Source: Chloroflexota bacterium (GTDB taxonomy: Bacteria > Chloroflexota > Dehalococcoidia > Lucifugimonadales > UBA3495). Taken from it: 47,190 nt of DNA. The position numbers were made by a program, and so were the translations under genes. How positions within the stretch are numbered: the first letter of the stretch is position 1; every line of letters starts with the position of its first letter. This document shows positions 17,418 to 25,427 of the stretch, piece after piece. The stretch covers positions 1 through 47,190 of the forward strand of contig PBMF01000043.1 of the NCBI GenBank assembly GCA_002721995.1. Direction: 5' to 3'. The notes below the pieces were generated by a model. That model searched no databases. It was not told the origin of the DNA and worked only from the letters and a program-made list of their open reading frames with translations.

Positions 17418-18023
17418 ATGTTGGTAATCGGCTTAACGGGTGGCATTGGCACCGGCAAGAGTGAGACCACCCGTCAACTGGAGGCGCTGGGAGCCTCAAT
17501 CATCAGTGCCGACCAGGTGGGCCATGAAGCCTACACACCCAACACCGAGGCGTGGGAGCAGGTTGTCCAGACCTTTGGCGAGGACATTCTGCGGGACGAC
17601 GGGGAGATAGACCGGGGTAAGTTGGGCGCCATAGTGTTCTCCGACCCCTCCCAACTGGAAAAGCTGAACCAAATCATGCACCCGCGGATGGCGCGGATGG
17701 TGTCCGACAAGATTGAAGCCCTGCGCGCCCAAGACGTTGGCGTGGTTGTGGTGGAAGCGGCCCTGCTCTTTGAGGCCGGTTGGGACAGCCTGGTCGAGGA
17801 AATCTGGGTTACAGACGCTCCCGAACAGGTGGTCATAGAGAGGCTCAAACAAAGAAATGGAATGTCTGAGGAGGAGGCCCAAAAACGGATCGCCTCACAG
17901 ATGGACCGGGAAGTCAGGATCGAAAAATCAGACTTTGTAATCGATAACTCGGGAGATGTGGCCGGACTGGAAGCCTCCATCAAAGAGTTATGGCAGGCCA
18001 GAGTCGAAAAAAGGACCGGATAG
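17418..18023 (+). CDS. coaE: Dephospho-CoA kinase
   Basis: Phosphorylates the 3'-hydroxyl of dephospho-CoA, the last step of coenzyme A synthesis. With the ATG at 17418 the protein has 201 residues, the normal length, and starts MLVIGLTGGIGTGKS, so the P-loop sits at residues 8-15. ISADQVGHEAY (about 33-43) and the lid VVVEAALLFEAGWD (about 111-124) are family segments. An in-frame GTG at 17343, only three bases after the predicted transcription start, would add 25 residues atypical of the family; I reject it as the main start but cannot exclude it. The MoxR gene begins 5 bases after the stop. Confidence 0.93.
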   Translation: MLVIGLTGGIGTGKSETTRQLEALGASIISADQVGHEAYTPNTEAWEQVVQTFGEDILRDDGEIDRGKLGAIVFSDPSQLEKLNQIMHPRMARMVSDKIEALRAQDVGVVVVEAALLFEAGWDSLVEEIWVTDAPEQVVIERLKQRNGMSEEEAQKRIASQMDREVRIEKSDFVIDNSGDVAGLEASIKELWQARVEKRTG

Positions 18024-18028
18024 ACAAG

Positions 18029-18925
18029 ATGGTTGAAGCGGCAGAGGAACATTTCACAGAATACGCAATCGAGGAATTTCTGGTTAGGGACGAGCCCTAT
18101 TACCGGCCGGTTGGCGACGAGATTGAGCTGTTCACCGCCGCTTACCGCCAGCACATCCCTGTCCTGCTAAAGGGCCCCACCGGCTGCGGCAAGACCCGGT
18201 TCGTGGAGTACATGGCATGGCAGTTGGGCCGGCCTCTGGCTGTGGTCAAAGAACAGAACAAAGCCGAGGGATTGAAGGACGGCGAGGTCCGGGTGCCCCT
18301 GGTCACCATCGCCTGTCACGAAGACCTGACCGCCTCTGACCTGGTGGGCCGGTACCTGCTGGATGCCAATGGCACCCGCTGGATCGACGGCCCCATGACC
18401 CGGGCAGTCAAAGCGGGTGCCATCCTCTACCTGGACGAGGTGGTTGAGGCCCGGAAAGACACCACCGTTTTGATTCACCCCCTAACTGACCACCGGCGCA
18501 TCCTGCCAGTGGAAAAGACGGGTACCATTATCGAAGCCGACGACCGGTTCCTGCTCTGTGTCTCCTACAACCCCGGTTACCAGAGCGCCCTAAAGGACCT
18601 GAAGCACAGCACCAGGCAGCGCTTCATCTCCCTGGAGTTCTACTATCCTCCGGCCGATGTTGAGACCGAGATCATCCAACGGGAGAGCGGCTGCACCAAG
18701 GAGCACGCCGACGCTCTGGCCAAACTGGGTGAGAAGATACGGAACCTGGAAGAGCACGGTCTGCAGGAAGGCGCCAGCACCCGCCTGTTGATCTACGCAG
18801 GCAGGCTGATGGCAGAGGGCATCCCGCCCCGCCGCGCCGCCCAGATCGCCGTGGTCTGGACCCTGACCGACGACCCTGAACTGCAACGCAGCATCGAGGA
18901 AGTTTCGTCCTCCATATTCGAGTAA
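18029..18925 (+). CDS. MoxR/CbbQ-NorQ-family AAA+ ATPase
   Basis: An AAA+ ATPase of 298 residues very close to CbbQ/NirQ/NorQ proteins, which, with a VWA partner, remodel a client enzyme (Rubisco or NO reductase) to activate it or insert metal. Walker A is GPTGCGKT at 49-56; Walker B is LYLDEVVEA at 133-141; the family stretch IHPLTDHRRILPVEKTG follows, and SYNPGYQSALKDLKHSTRQR holds sensor 1 and the Arg finger region. The start at 18029 is just after coaE; an ATG at 17990 overlapping coaE would add 13 residues. The VWA partner is two genes downstream (19506-22871). No client gene is nearby. Confidence 0.93.
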   Translation: MVEAAEEHFTEYAIEEFLVRDEPYYRPVGDEIELFTAAYRQHIPVLLKGPTGCGKTRFVEYMAWQLGRPLAVVKEQNKAEGLKDGEVRVPLVTIACHEDLTASDLVGRYLLDANGTRWIDGPMTRAVKAGAILYLDEVVEARKDTTVLIHPLTDHRRILPVEKTGTIIEADDRFLLCVSYNPGYQSALKDLKHSTRQRFISLEFYYPPADVETEIIQRESGCTKEHADALAKLGEKIRNLEEHGLQEGASTRLLIYAGRLMAEGIPPRRAAQIAVVWTLTDDPELQRSIEEVSSSIFE

Positions 18926-18946
18926 AGGCTTCGAGTAGAGGACTGG

Positions 18947-19543
18947 ATGGGGCAGACACCGCCGGAGGTTTTGAAGAAGGCCCTGGCGGAACGCGTCTTG
19001 GAACGGGTGGATGGCACGGGACTTATGCCCGCCGCCGTTATGATTCTCCTTTACCCCAAGGACGGCGAATACTGTATCCTGTTGAATAAGCGGTCGGAAG
19101 AGGTTGAGCACCACAAGGGTGAGATCTCCTTCCCCGGCGGGGCCAGAGACCCGGAAGACCGGGACTCGCTGGAGACAGCGCTCCGCGAGACCGAAGAGGA
19201 AATGGGCATCAAGCGGGAGGATGTCACCGTGATCGGTGAGATGGATGAAATCACCACCCGCAGCAACTTCCAGGTAAACGTGTTCGTCGGCACCATAGAG
19301 TACCCATACAAGTTCAGCCCCAGCGCCATTGAGATTGCCGAGGTGCTGGAATTCCCCATCCCGGACCTGATGGACCCGGTCAACCGCCGGGTCGAAACCC
19401 GTTGGGACAGTGGAAAACAGGTCTGCGCCTATTCATACGTCCACGGAGAGCATATCGTCTTCGGGGCTACTGCCAGAATCCTCCAGAGTTGCATCGAATT
19501 CCTAGATGACGGACTGGAAAGCGAGGGAAGCCAAGTTGACTAG
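18947..19543 (+). CDS. Nudix hydrolase, CoA pyrophosphatase type
   Basis: A 198-residue Nudix enzyme of the CoA diphosphatase type (NudL/YeaB-like), expected to split CoA or its derivatives into 4'-phosphopantetheine and 3',5'-ADP. The motif LLNKRSEEVEHHKGEISFPG (45-64) leads into the Nudix box at 64-88, with REteEE residues at 80-85 (R80, E81, E84, E85). The extended spacing between the first Glu and the Arg, and the H-x-G-x-I-x-FPGG element, are typical of the CoA-specific group. It lies between the MoxR and VWA genes; its stop overlaps the VWA gene by 38 bases. With coaE in the same run, a link to CoA turnover is likely. Confidence 0.9.
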   Translation: MGQTPPEVLKKALAERVLERVDGTGLMPAAVMILLYPKDGEYCILLNKRSEEVEHHKGEISFPGGARDPEDRDSLETALRETEEEMGIKREDVTVIGEMDEITTRSNFQVNVFVGTIEYPYKFSPSAIEIAEVLEFPIPDLMDPVNRRVETRWDSGKQVCAYSYVHGEHIVFGATARILQSCIEFLDDGLESEGSQVD

Positions 19544-22500
19544 TGGTCAAACACCGGATATAGAAACCGAACTTGCCAAACTGCCACCGGCAGTGCTTGA
19601 CGCCTACCGGGCGGCCAACGACGCAGTAAGAGAATCCTTTGGCGAGGAAGAAATCGGACTCTGGGCTAAAGAGGGCCTGACCATCGGCACCCAGACGGTC
19701 CGTTCCTGGGAATCGGCCATCGAGTATTACAATGTTAGTCCCGAGGTCAGCAAGTTCCTTTCCTTCCCCTCGTTCATGCAGTGGGCCCGCTGCGGCACCT
19801 ACCTGGCCCAGGACTCGCCTACCCTGGCGGTGGCCTTCTTCAAGTCCAGTGTCACCATAGTCCCCAACCTGCGACCCCAGTACATCCCCCGCTGGGCCGG
19901 CCTGGGCCGCAGTCTGTACAAGGGCACCTGGAAGTCCAGCACCCTGGCATCCAAGTTCTTTGAGGTAAGTCCCGACCTGGTCCGGAACCTGCCCTTCTGG
20001 GATGTGGAGGTCTTCGCCTCCCTCATAGAAGCGCTCTCCTTCAAGTCCTACGACGTGGCCGGCGAGTGTCTGGTCTTGGGCCGCGACGTACTGCCCGGCA
20101 TGGGCCGGGAGCGGGAGCCCTTCCTGGCCATGGCCCGCGCCCTCATCGACACCAGTTGGCGCGAGGTCAAGACCTGCCTGGAGCTGGTACCTCGGGCATT
20201 ACAACAGGTTGACGAGAGCCAGACCGGCCGCTTCCTCAAGCTGGGCGAACGCCTGGCTAAGGTCGGTCTGCGAGACACCTCCCGGTTCCTGTCCGATGGC
20301 ACCCAGGCGCTGAGCAAGGTGCCCCAGGGTTCCCATGGCTACATACTGGACCTGTGCGACGCGCTGGTGGTCATCACACCCGACGCCGTCCCGCCCTTCC
20401 TGCGCAGCCTGGACGACGTGCTGAACCGGATCACCGTAAGCCAGTTGGACACCTGGTTCCAGCACGGCGCGCACCTGCTCCAAGAGAACCCGGAAAGCGG
20501 CATAGCCTTCTTCAAGATAGAGTCTAATACCTCCGAGTCCATGCTGGAGACCCTGTCTTCCAGCCTGGAGCTGGACCGGGTGAAGGGCATCCTCCGCCTC
20601 TACTGCCGGGCGCTGTCCGGCGCGGGTCTGGAGATCTTCGACACCCAGGAACTGGTCCAACGGAACATCGGCTGGGTGGACGAGGACACTGCTTCCACCG
20701 ACGGTACCAAAGTGTTCCTGCCCCCGGTCGTTGACCACTACACCAACAAACAGGACAACTTCGCCTGGTTCAAGGTTGTTTCCACCCACCAGGTGGCGCA
20801 CCTGGAATTCGGCAGCTTTGAATACCAGTTTGAGAAGGATGCCACCCAGTTCGAGGACCGCCGCCACGCCGCCGAGCAGGAAATGCTGGAGCGCAAGAAG
20901 GCGGAGCGGGCAGCGGCCCAACAGGCCCACGAGCTGGCGGCACAACTGCTGGCTTCAGGCACCGAAGGCGACATCGACATGTCTCCGGGGTACTTCGACC
21001 CCAACGCCGATAGCCTTCGGACTTATACGGATATAGGCCGACTCCTGGAGATATTCGAGAACGGCCGCCTGGCCTTCGACATCTTCACGGTGCTGGAAGA
21101 CTGTCGCCTGGACTACCGCATTAAGGTGGAATACCCGGGCATCCGGACCGCCTCCTCCCGCGTCCAGAATGAGACTCTGGAGAAGCGCCCCAGGATCGAA
21201 GACATGCCCCTGCAACAGGGCATGGTCGAGCTGCTGATCCACATGAGTTTGGACCAGTTCCAAGACCTGCCGGTGGCCAAGGAGTATCAGGAGGCCGGGG
21301 AGATGCTCTCCAAGATCCTCCACGAGCTCCGGAACGCCGAGGCGAACGTTGAGGATACCGGCGAGGCCACCCTACGGGCCTACGAGATCATCTCCCGCAT
21401 CCCCAACCAGCAGGAAGAGGAAGAAGAGTTCGAAGAACAGGACCTGGAAGAACCGGGCGATTTCTCGGAAGAGGAATACGAGTCCCTGGTCGACCAGCTC
21501 CAAGCCGGCATGGACGCGTCTGCCGAGGGCTCCGAGGGTGAGTCCTATGAATCACCGGACCCGGTCGATTACCGGGGCGACTTCAAGCCGGAGATGGTCC
21601 AGTTGATGACCAAGCTCCAGGCCGACGAGGGCGACCAGGGCGACGCCCAGCCCATGACCCAGGAGATGTTGGAGCAGCTGCTCCAGGAAAGCTCCGAACT
21701 GGAGCTGGACGCCGAGCAGGGCGAGATCGACACGGACATGAGCACCTTCGCCCAGAACATCATGAAGGAAGCCGGCACCCCGCCGCCCAACTCCGAACCC
21801 GGAGAGGGCTACGGGCCGCTGCTCCATGACGACGACTCCGGCGGAGAATTGGAGGCCCGGGAGCCCGAGACCTACCTGTACGACGAGTGGGACTTCCGCG
21901 CCAACGACTACAAACCCCGCTGGTGCATCGTCAAAGAGAAGGTTGTGGAAGAGGGCGACCCCAACTTCTACACCGAATCACTGAAGACCTATACGGCGCT
22001 GTCCAACCACATCCGCCGCCAGTTTGAGTTGATCATGCCCGAGAGCATGCGCAAGACCTACCGGCTGGTGGACGGCGAGGACATCGACCTGAACGCGGCC
22101 CTGGAAGCCTGGTGCGACCTGCGCATGGGCGTTCCGCCGGACGAAAAGATCTACTGGCACCGGAACCGTAACCGCCGCGACGTGGCGGTGGTGTTCCTGC
22201 TGGACATGAGCGCGTCCACCGCCGAGGCCATCGACGAGGGCCGGCAGATGGTGGACGACCGTGACGCGCCCGACGACCCGGTGGAGTACATGGTCTGGCT
22301 GCGCCGCCGCCGGGAGGGTCTGGTGCGCCGCAACTACAAGCGCATCATCGATCTGGAGAAAGAGGGCACCACGCTGCTCATCAACGCGTTGGAGTCCATC
22401 GGCGACACCTATGGCATCTACGGCTTCTCCGGTTACGGCCGTGAGAACGTGGAGTTCTATGTCATCAAGGACATCAACGAGGCCTTCAGCGACAAGATCA

Positions 22501-22871
22501 AGCGCCGCATCGACAAGGTGACCCCGCTCCATGCCACCCGCATGGGCGCGGCCATCCGCCACGCGGCCACCAAGCTGGAGAACCAGGAAGCCAACACCAA
22601 GATCATGTTCCTGATCAGCGACGGTCGGCCCCAGGACCGGGGCTACAGCCGCGAGGGCGTGGAGAAGGAATACGCCGTCCACGACACCCACATGGCCCTG
22701 GTGGAGGCGCGCCGCAAGCAGATCACCCCCTTCTGTCTCACCGTGGACAAGGCGGGGCACGATTACCTCAAGAGCATGTGCGGTGACATGGGTTACGAAG
22801 TCCTGGCGGACATCTGGTCCCTGCCGGAGCGGCTGCCCATGCTCTACCGCCAGCTCACAGCCCTGCGTTAG
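19506..22871 (+). CDS. Large VWA-domain protein, CbbO/NorD-like
   Basis: Partner of the MoxR ATPase: an 1121-residue protein with a C-terminal von Willebrand A domain (about 890-1121). The metal site is intact: D900, S902 and S904 in LLDMSASTAEA, a Thr in TPLHATRMG, and the Asp of LISDGRPQD. The N-terminal 450 residues are helical and repetitive (recurring LSKFLSF, VTPDAVPPF-like blocks), followed by a charged, helical, partly coiled-coil stretch at about 450-500 and very acidic segments at about 630-760. CbbO is about 780 residues and NorD about 640, so this one has a longer N-terminus. The start overlaps the Nudix gene; a later start near 19533 (TTG) is possible. A perfect terminator follows. 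Confidence 0.9.
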   Translation: MTDWKAREAKLTSGQTPDIETELAKLPPAVLDAYRAANDAVRESFGEEEIGLWAKEGLTIGTQTVRSWESAIEYYNVSPEVSKFLSFPSFMQWARCGTYLAQDSPTLAVAFFKSSVTIVPNLRPQYIPRWAGLGRSLYKGTWKSSTLASKFFEVSPDLVRNLPFWDVEVFASLIEALSFKSYDVAGECLVLGRDVLPGMGREREPFLAMARALIDTSWREVKTCLELVPRALQQVDESQTGRFLKLGERLAKVGLRDTSRFLSDGTQALSKVPQGSHGYILDLCDALVVITPDAVPPFLRSLDDVLNRITVSQLDTWFQHGAHLLQENPESGIAFFKIESNTSESMLETLSSSLELDRVKGILRLYCRALSGAGLEIFDTQELVQRNIGWVDEDTASTDGTKVFLPPVVDHYTNKQDNFAWFKVVSTHQVAHLEFGSFEYQFEKDATQFEDRRHAAEQEMLERKKAERAAAQQAHELAAQLLASGTEGDIDMSPGYFDPNADSLRTYTDIGRLLEIFENGRLAFDIFTVLEDCRLDYRIKVEYPGIRTASSRVQNETLEKRPRIEDMPLQQGMVELLIHMSLDQFQDLPVAKEYQEAGEMLSKILHELRNAEANVEDTGEATLRAYEIISRIPNQQEEEEEFEEQDLEEPGDFSEEEYESLVDQLQAGMDASAEGSEGESYESPDPVDYRGDFKPEMVQLMTKLQADEGDQGDAQPMTQEMLEQLLQESSELELDAEQGEIDTDMSTFAQNIMKEAGTPPPNSEPGEGYGPLLHDDDSGGELEAREPETYLYDEWDFRANDYKPRWCIVKEKVVEEGDPNFYTESLKTYTALSNHIRRQFELIMPESMRKTYRLVDGEDIDLNAALEAWCDLRMGVPPDEKIYWHRNRNRRDVAVVFLLDMSASTAEAIDEGRQMVDDRDAPDDPVEYMVWLRRRREGLVRRNYKRIIDLEKEGTTLLINALESIGDTYGIYGFSGYGRENVEFYVIKDINEAFSDKIKRRIDKVTPLHATRMGAAIRHAATKLENQEANTKIMFLISDGRPQDRGYSREGVEKEYAVHDTHMALVEARRKQITPFCLTVDKAGHDYLKSMCGDMGYEVLADIWSLPERLPMLYRQLTALR

Positions 22872-22885
22872 GGCGCACATCAAAC

Positions 22886-22931
22886 AAATAAAAAAGAGGG
22901 CCTCTATTTCCAGAGGCCCTCTTTTTTATTT
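22886..22931 (+). terminator. Rho-independent terminator after the VWA gene
   Basis: A perfect 20-bp stem including its A/T flanks: 22886-22905 with 22912-22931, loop of six. It lies 14 bases past the VWA stop codon and can act in both directions. Confidence 0.93.
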
Positions 22932-22948
22932 GTTCTGAGCCGAATGGG

Positions 22949-22977
22949 CGTAGGGGCAGGTTTCCAACCTGCCCTGG
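22949..22977 (+). repeat. GTAGGGGCAGGTT-type intergenic repeat, copy 1
   Basis: A self-complementary element: GGGCAGGTT-TCC-AACCTGCCC, so it can form a 9-bp stem with a 3-base loop. A related copy is at 23059-23087 in the opposite direction. Confidence 0.7.
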
Positions 22978-23058
22978 CTCTCGGCATCCAAATTGCGCGG
23001 CCCGAAACAGACAACAACGGGAAATGGCCGGTTTCGGAGGGGAGTGGTTCGGGCGGAG

Positions 23059-23087
23059 CCGGGCGGGTTTCCAACCCGCCCCTACGG
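23059..23087 (-). repeat. GTAGGGGCAGGTT-type intergenic repeat, copy 2
   Basis: Opposite-strand copy of the element at 22949-22977, with stem GGGCGGGTT-TCC-AACCCGCCC. The compensating changes keep the stem paired, although several stem bases differ between the copies. Confidence 0.7.
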
Positions 23088-23130
23088 ATGCGAGGTAAGC
23101 TCGTGACCGAGAGGGATGAGTACGTGCGGC

Positions 23131-24363
23131 CTAGGTGATCTCGTCCACTAGCCTGCGCAGTTCGATCAAGGCCTGGTTGGGGACGCGGCGTTTGATGGTG
23201 ACGCGGCGCGGGGGGATGCGCATCTCCATCTCCCGGGTCTGGGTCCCATTAGTCACGGAGATGTAGGCCAGGCCCAGGGGTTTTCCATCAAACTCGCCCG
23301 GTCCTGGAACTCCGGTTATCGCCACGGCCAGGTCGGCGTTCAGGTTGCGGCGAACGGTCTCGGCCATGGCGTTGGCCGTCTGTTGGCTGACCACACCGTG
23401 CTGGTCGACCACCTCGGCCGGGACACCATTGGCCTTGAGTCCGGCGCCGTCATAGACCACGGCTCCGCCTTTGAAGTAGGTCAGGCTGTCTGGCACGTCG
23501 GTGATGTTGTTGGTCAGGGCGCCGCCAGTGCACGTCTCCATAACCGCCAGGCTGAGCCCCTTCTCCAGCAGGGTCATGCCCACGGCCTTCTCCGGCGTCT
23601 CATCATCGTAGCCCCAGACGTATTCGCCCAGACGTTCATGGATGGCCTGCTCCACGGGCACGATCAAAGCCTGTGCCGACGCGCTGTCTTTGGCCCTGGC
23701 AATGACCCGCAGGTGGATGCCGTCGGCCTTGGAGTAGATGCCCAGGTATGGGTTCTCCACGCCGAAGAACTCGGATATGACCTCGTCCACCGCGCCTTCG
23801 GACATTCCCATGGTCTTGATGTTGCGGGTGATGGTGACTTCGTCTTCCACCAGTTCCGTCAATTGGGGCTCGACGACCTCTTCCCACATGGCCCGGTTCT
23901 CCGCCGGTGGTCCGGGCATGCAGATGATTATCTTGCCGTCCCGCTCCGCCCACCAGCCGGGCGCCGTACCGTTGGCATTGGGCACGAACTTGGCCGACGG
24001 GATGAGAAGCGCCTGTTTGAGGTTGTGGGAGGGCATGGATGTGCCACGGGCGGCGAAGTACTTCTCCAGGTCGTCCACCACCTCCTGCTGGATGGTGGGA
24101 GACTCGTCGAAGGCCGCGGCGATGGCTTCCCGCGTCAGGTCGTCTTGGGTCGGACCCAGACCGCCGGTGGTGAAGATGATGTCCGAGCGTTCCATGCCCT
24201 TCTTGAACGCCTCGGTGAGCATGGGCAAGTCGTCGCCCACGATGGAAACCCACTGGAGCTGTATGCCCAGGGCGGGCAGTTTGCTGGCGATCCAGGAAGA
24301 GTTGGTGTCGGTCAACTCACCCATGAGGAGTTCCGTGCCGATGCCCATGATTTCTGCTTTCAA
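23131..24363 (-). CDS. cinA: CinA-like protein, nucleotide-recycling/amidase fusion
   Basis: A 410-residue CinA protein. The N-terminal domain (about 1-170; MGIGTELLMGELTDTNS and TTGGLGPTQDDLTREA) is the molybdopterin-binding-like COG1058 domain with ADP-ribose pyrophosphatase activity in relatives. The C-terminal domain (about 245-410) is PncC-like, normally a nicotinamide mononucleotide amidase. In PncC the motif is ESCTGG; here it is ETCTGG (276-281), and the later YSNxAK motif reads YDGAGLK (304-310), with no Lys in the standard place. The amidase could therefore be weakened or lost. It is the last gene of the ABC/Gld-type run, 31 bases after the DUF4340 gene; the functional link is unclear. 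Confidence 0.92.
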   Translation of the reverse strand: MKAEIMGIGTELLMGELTDTNSSWIASKLPALGIQLQWVSIVGDDLPMLTEAFKKGMERSDIIFTTGGLGPTQDDLTREAIAAAFDESPTIQQEVVDDLEKYFAARGTSMPSHNLKQALLIPSAKFVPNANGTAPGWWAERDGKIIICMPGPPAENRAMWEEVVEPQLTELVEDEVTITRNIKTMGMSEGAVDEVISEFFGVENPYLGIYSKADGIHLRVIARAKDSASAQALIVPVEQAIHERLGEYVWGYDDETPEKAVGMTLLEKGLSLAVMETCTGGALTNNITDVPDSLTYFKGGAVVYDGAGLKANGVPAEVVDQHGVVSQQTANAMAETVRRNLNADLAVAITGVPGPGEFDGKPLGLAYISVTNGTQTREMEMRIPPRRVTIKRRVPNQALIELRRLVDEIT

Positions 24364-24394
24364 AACTATCCTCTTCGGGTAACGCCGGTCAGGA

Positions 24395-25381
24395 CTAGGT
24401 GGCCGGGTCTGCCAGCACCGGGTCTGTGGCCAACTTGATGACTGGGTCCAGGCGTGACGTCAGAACGCCGTAAAGGTTGGTGTCAGGGCTCTGCAGGCTG
24501 CCCAATTTCACAACGGCGTAGCGGTGGTTGCCATCCGGCGTAACGTCGCCAAAGTGCCACTCTATGGGCGTCAGTCCGCCCTGACGGATGATCACCACAG
24601 CGGTATCGGGCGGGTCCAGGCCGTAGAGATTGGGGTCATCGACGCCGTGGGCGATAATCTGGTCCATCCTCGGGCCGCTCAACATCTCAAGGGCTTCGAA
24701 CCACGCCTCTTGGTCCAGCAGTTTGGCGGTGTCGGGGACCCCTTCCTCTCCCTCTAGGAACCACCGGCCGGTGCCGTCTTCCATGACGTACCGGGTGGTC
24801 TCTTCGCCACGGAAGAATTGGACCACCAGGGCTTCCCTGGGGTCGATCTGGTAGAGTCGCCCCACGGGTGGGTCTATGGCCAGGCGGTTTACCACGGAGG
24901 CCCATTCGATGGGCACGGTGAACAGCGTATCGTCACCCACCAGACGGGCGTATTGGTTCTCATTGTCTGGCGTGGGGATTCCCAGATGGAACTCAACGCT
25001 GTTGTCATTGCGGTCGGTAACCGTAACCGCCGTCTCTGGCGGTTCAAGTCCAAAGGCAGCGGGGTCTTCGATGGTATCGGAGAGTGGACGGGTCACGCGG
25101 GGGCCGCTGAGGAGCAGGGGAGTGCCGCCCCATCGCTGCTGGAATACGGGGATGTCCGGGTCACCTTGGATATACCAGTCCAGGCTGGCGGGGGTGCGGT
25201 AGAAGGTGGTGGGTTCTCCCTGGTAGTCCACCACGATGTTCACGATGTTTCCTTCGTTGATCCGGAACAGCCAGGGGTTGCCATTTTCGGACTCGTTGGA
25301 GTCGGAGAACCTCAATACCAGGAAGGTGCCGCCGAACACTATCAGCACCACCACCAGAAGGATTGAAAGACGCAAATTCAT
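24395..25381 (-). CDS. DUF4340 membrane-anchored protein, two tandem repeats
   Basis: A 328-residue protein with an N-terminal membrane anchor (about 6-25, rich in Leu/Val/Ile) and a large extracytoplasmic part made of two DUF4340 repeats. They share the pattern FGLEPPETAV / YGLDPPDTAV at about 109-118 and 257-266 and a following LGIPTPD / FGDVTPD turn. DUF4340 proteins regularly sit next to GldG-like genes, and this one follows the GldG-like gene here. Function is unknown. It probably acts with the ABC complex at the cell surface. Confidence 0.85.
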   Translation of the reverse strand: MNLRLSILLVVVLIVFGGTFLVLRFSDSNESENGNPWLFRINEGNIVNIVVDYQGEPTTFYRTPASLDWYIQGDPDIPVFQQRWGGTPLLLSGPRVTRPLSDTIEDPAAFGLEPPETAVTVTDRNDNSVEFHLGIPTPDNENQYARLVGDDTLFTVPIEWASVVNRLAIDPPVGRLYQIDPREALVVQFFRGEETTRYVMEDGTGRWFLEGEEGVPDTAKLLDQEAWFEALEMLSGPRMDQIIAHGVDDPNLYGLDPPDTAVVIIRQGGLTPIEWHFGDVTPDGNHRYAVVKLGSLQSPDTNLYGVLTSRLDPVIKLATDPVLADPAT

Positions 25382-25427
25382 AGATCAGACCTGTGAAAGT
25401 GGGTTGGATCGGGCCGGTTGGTCTTAT

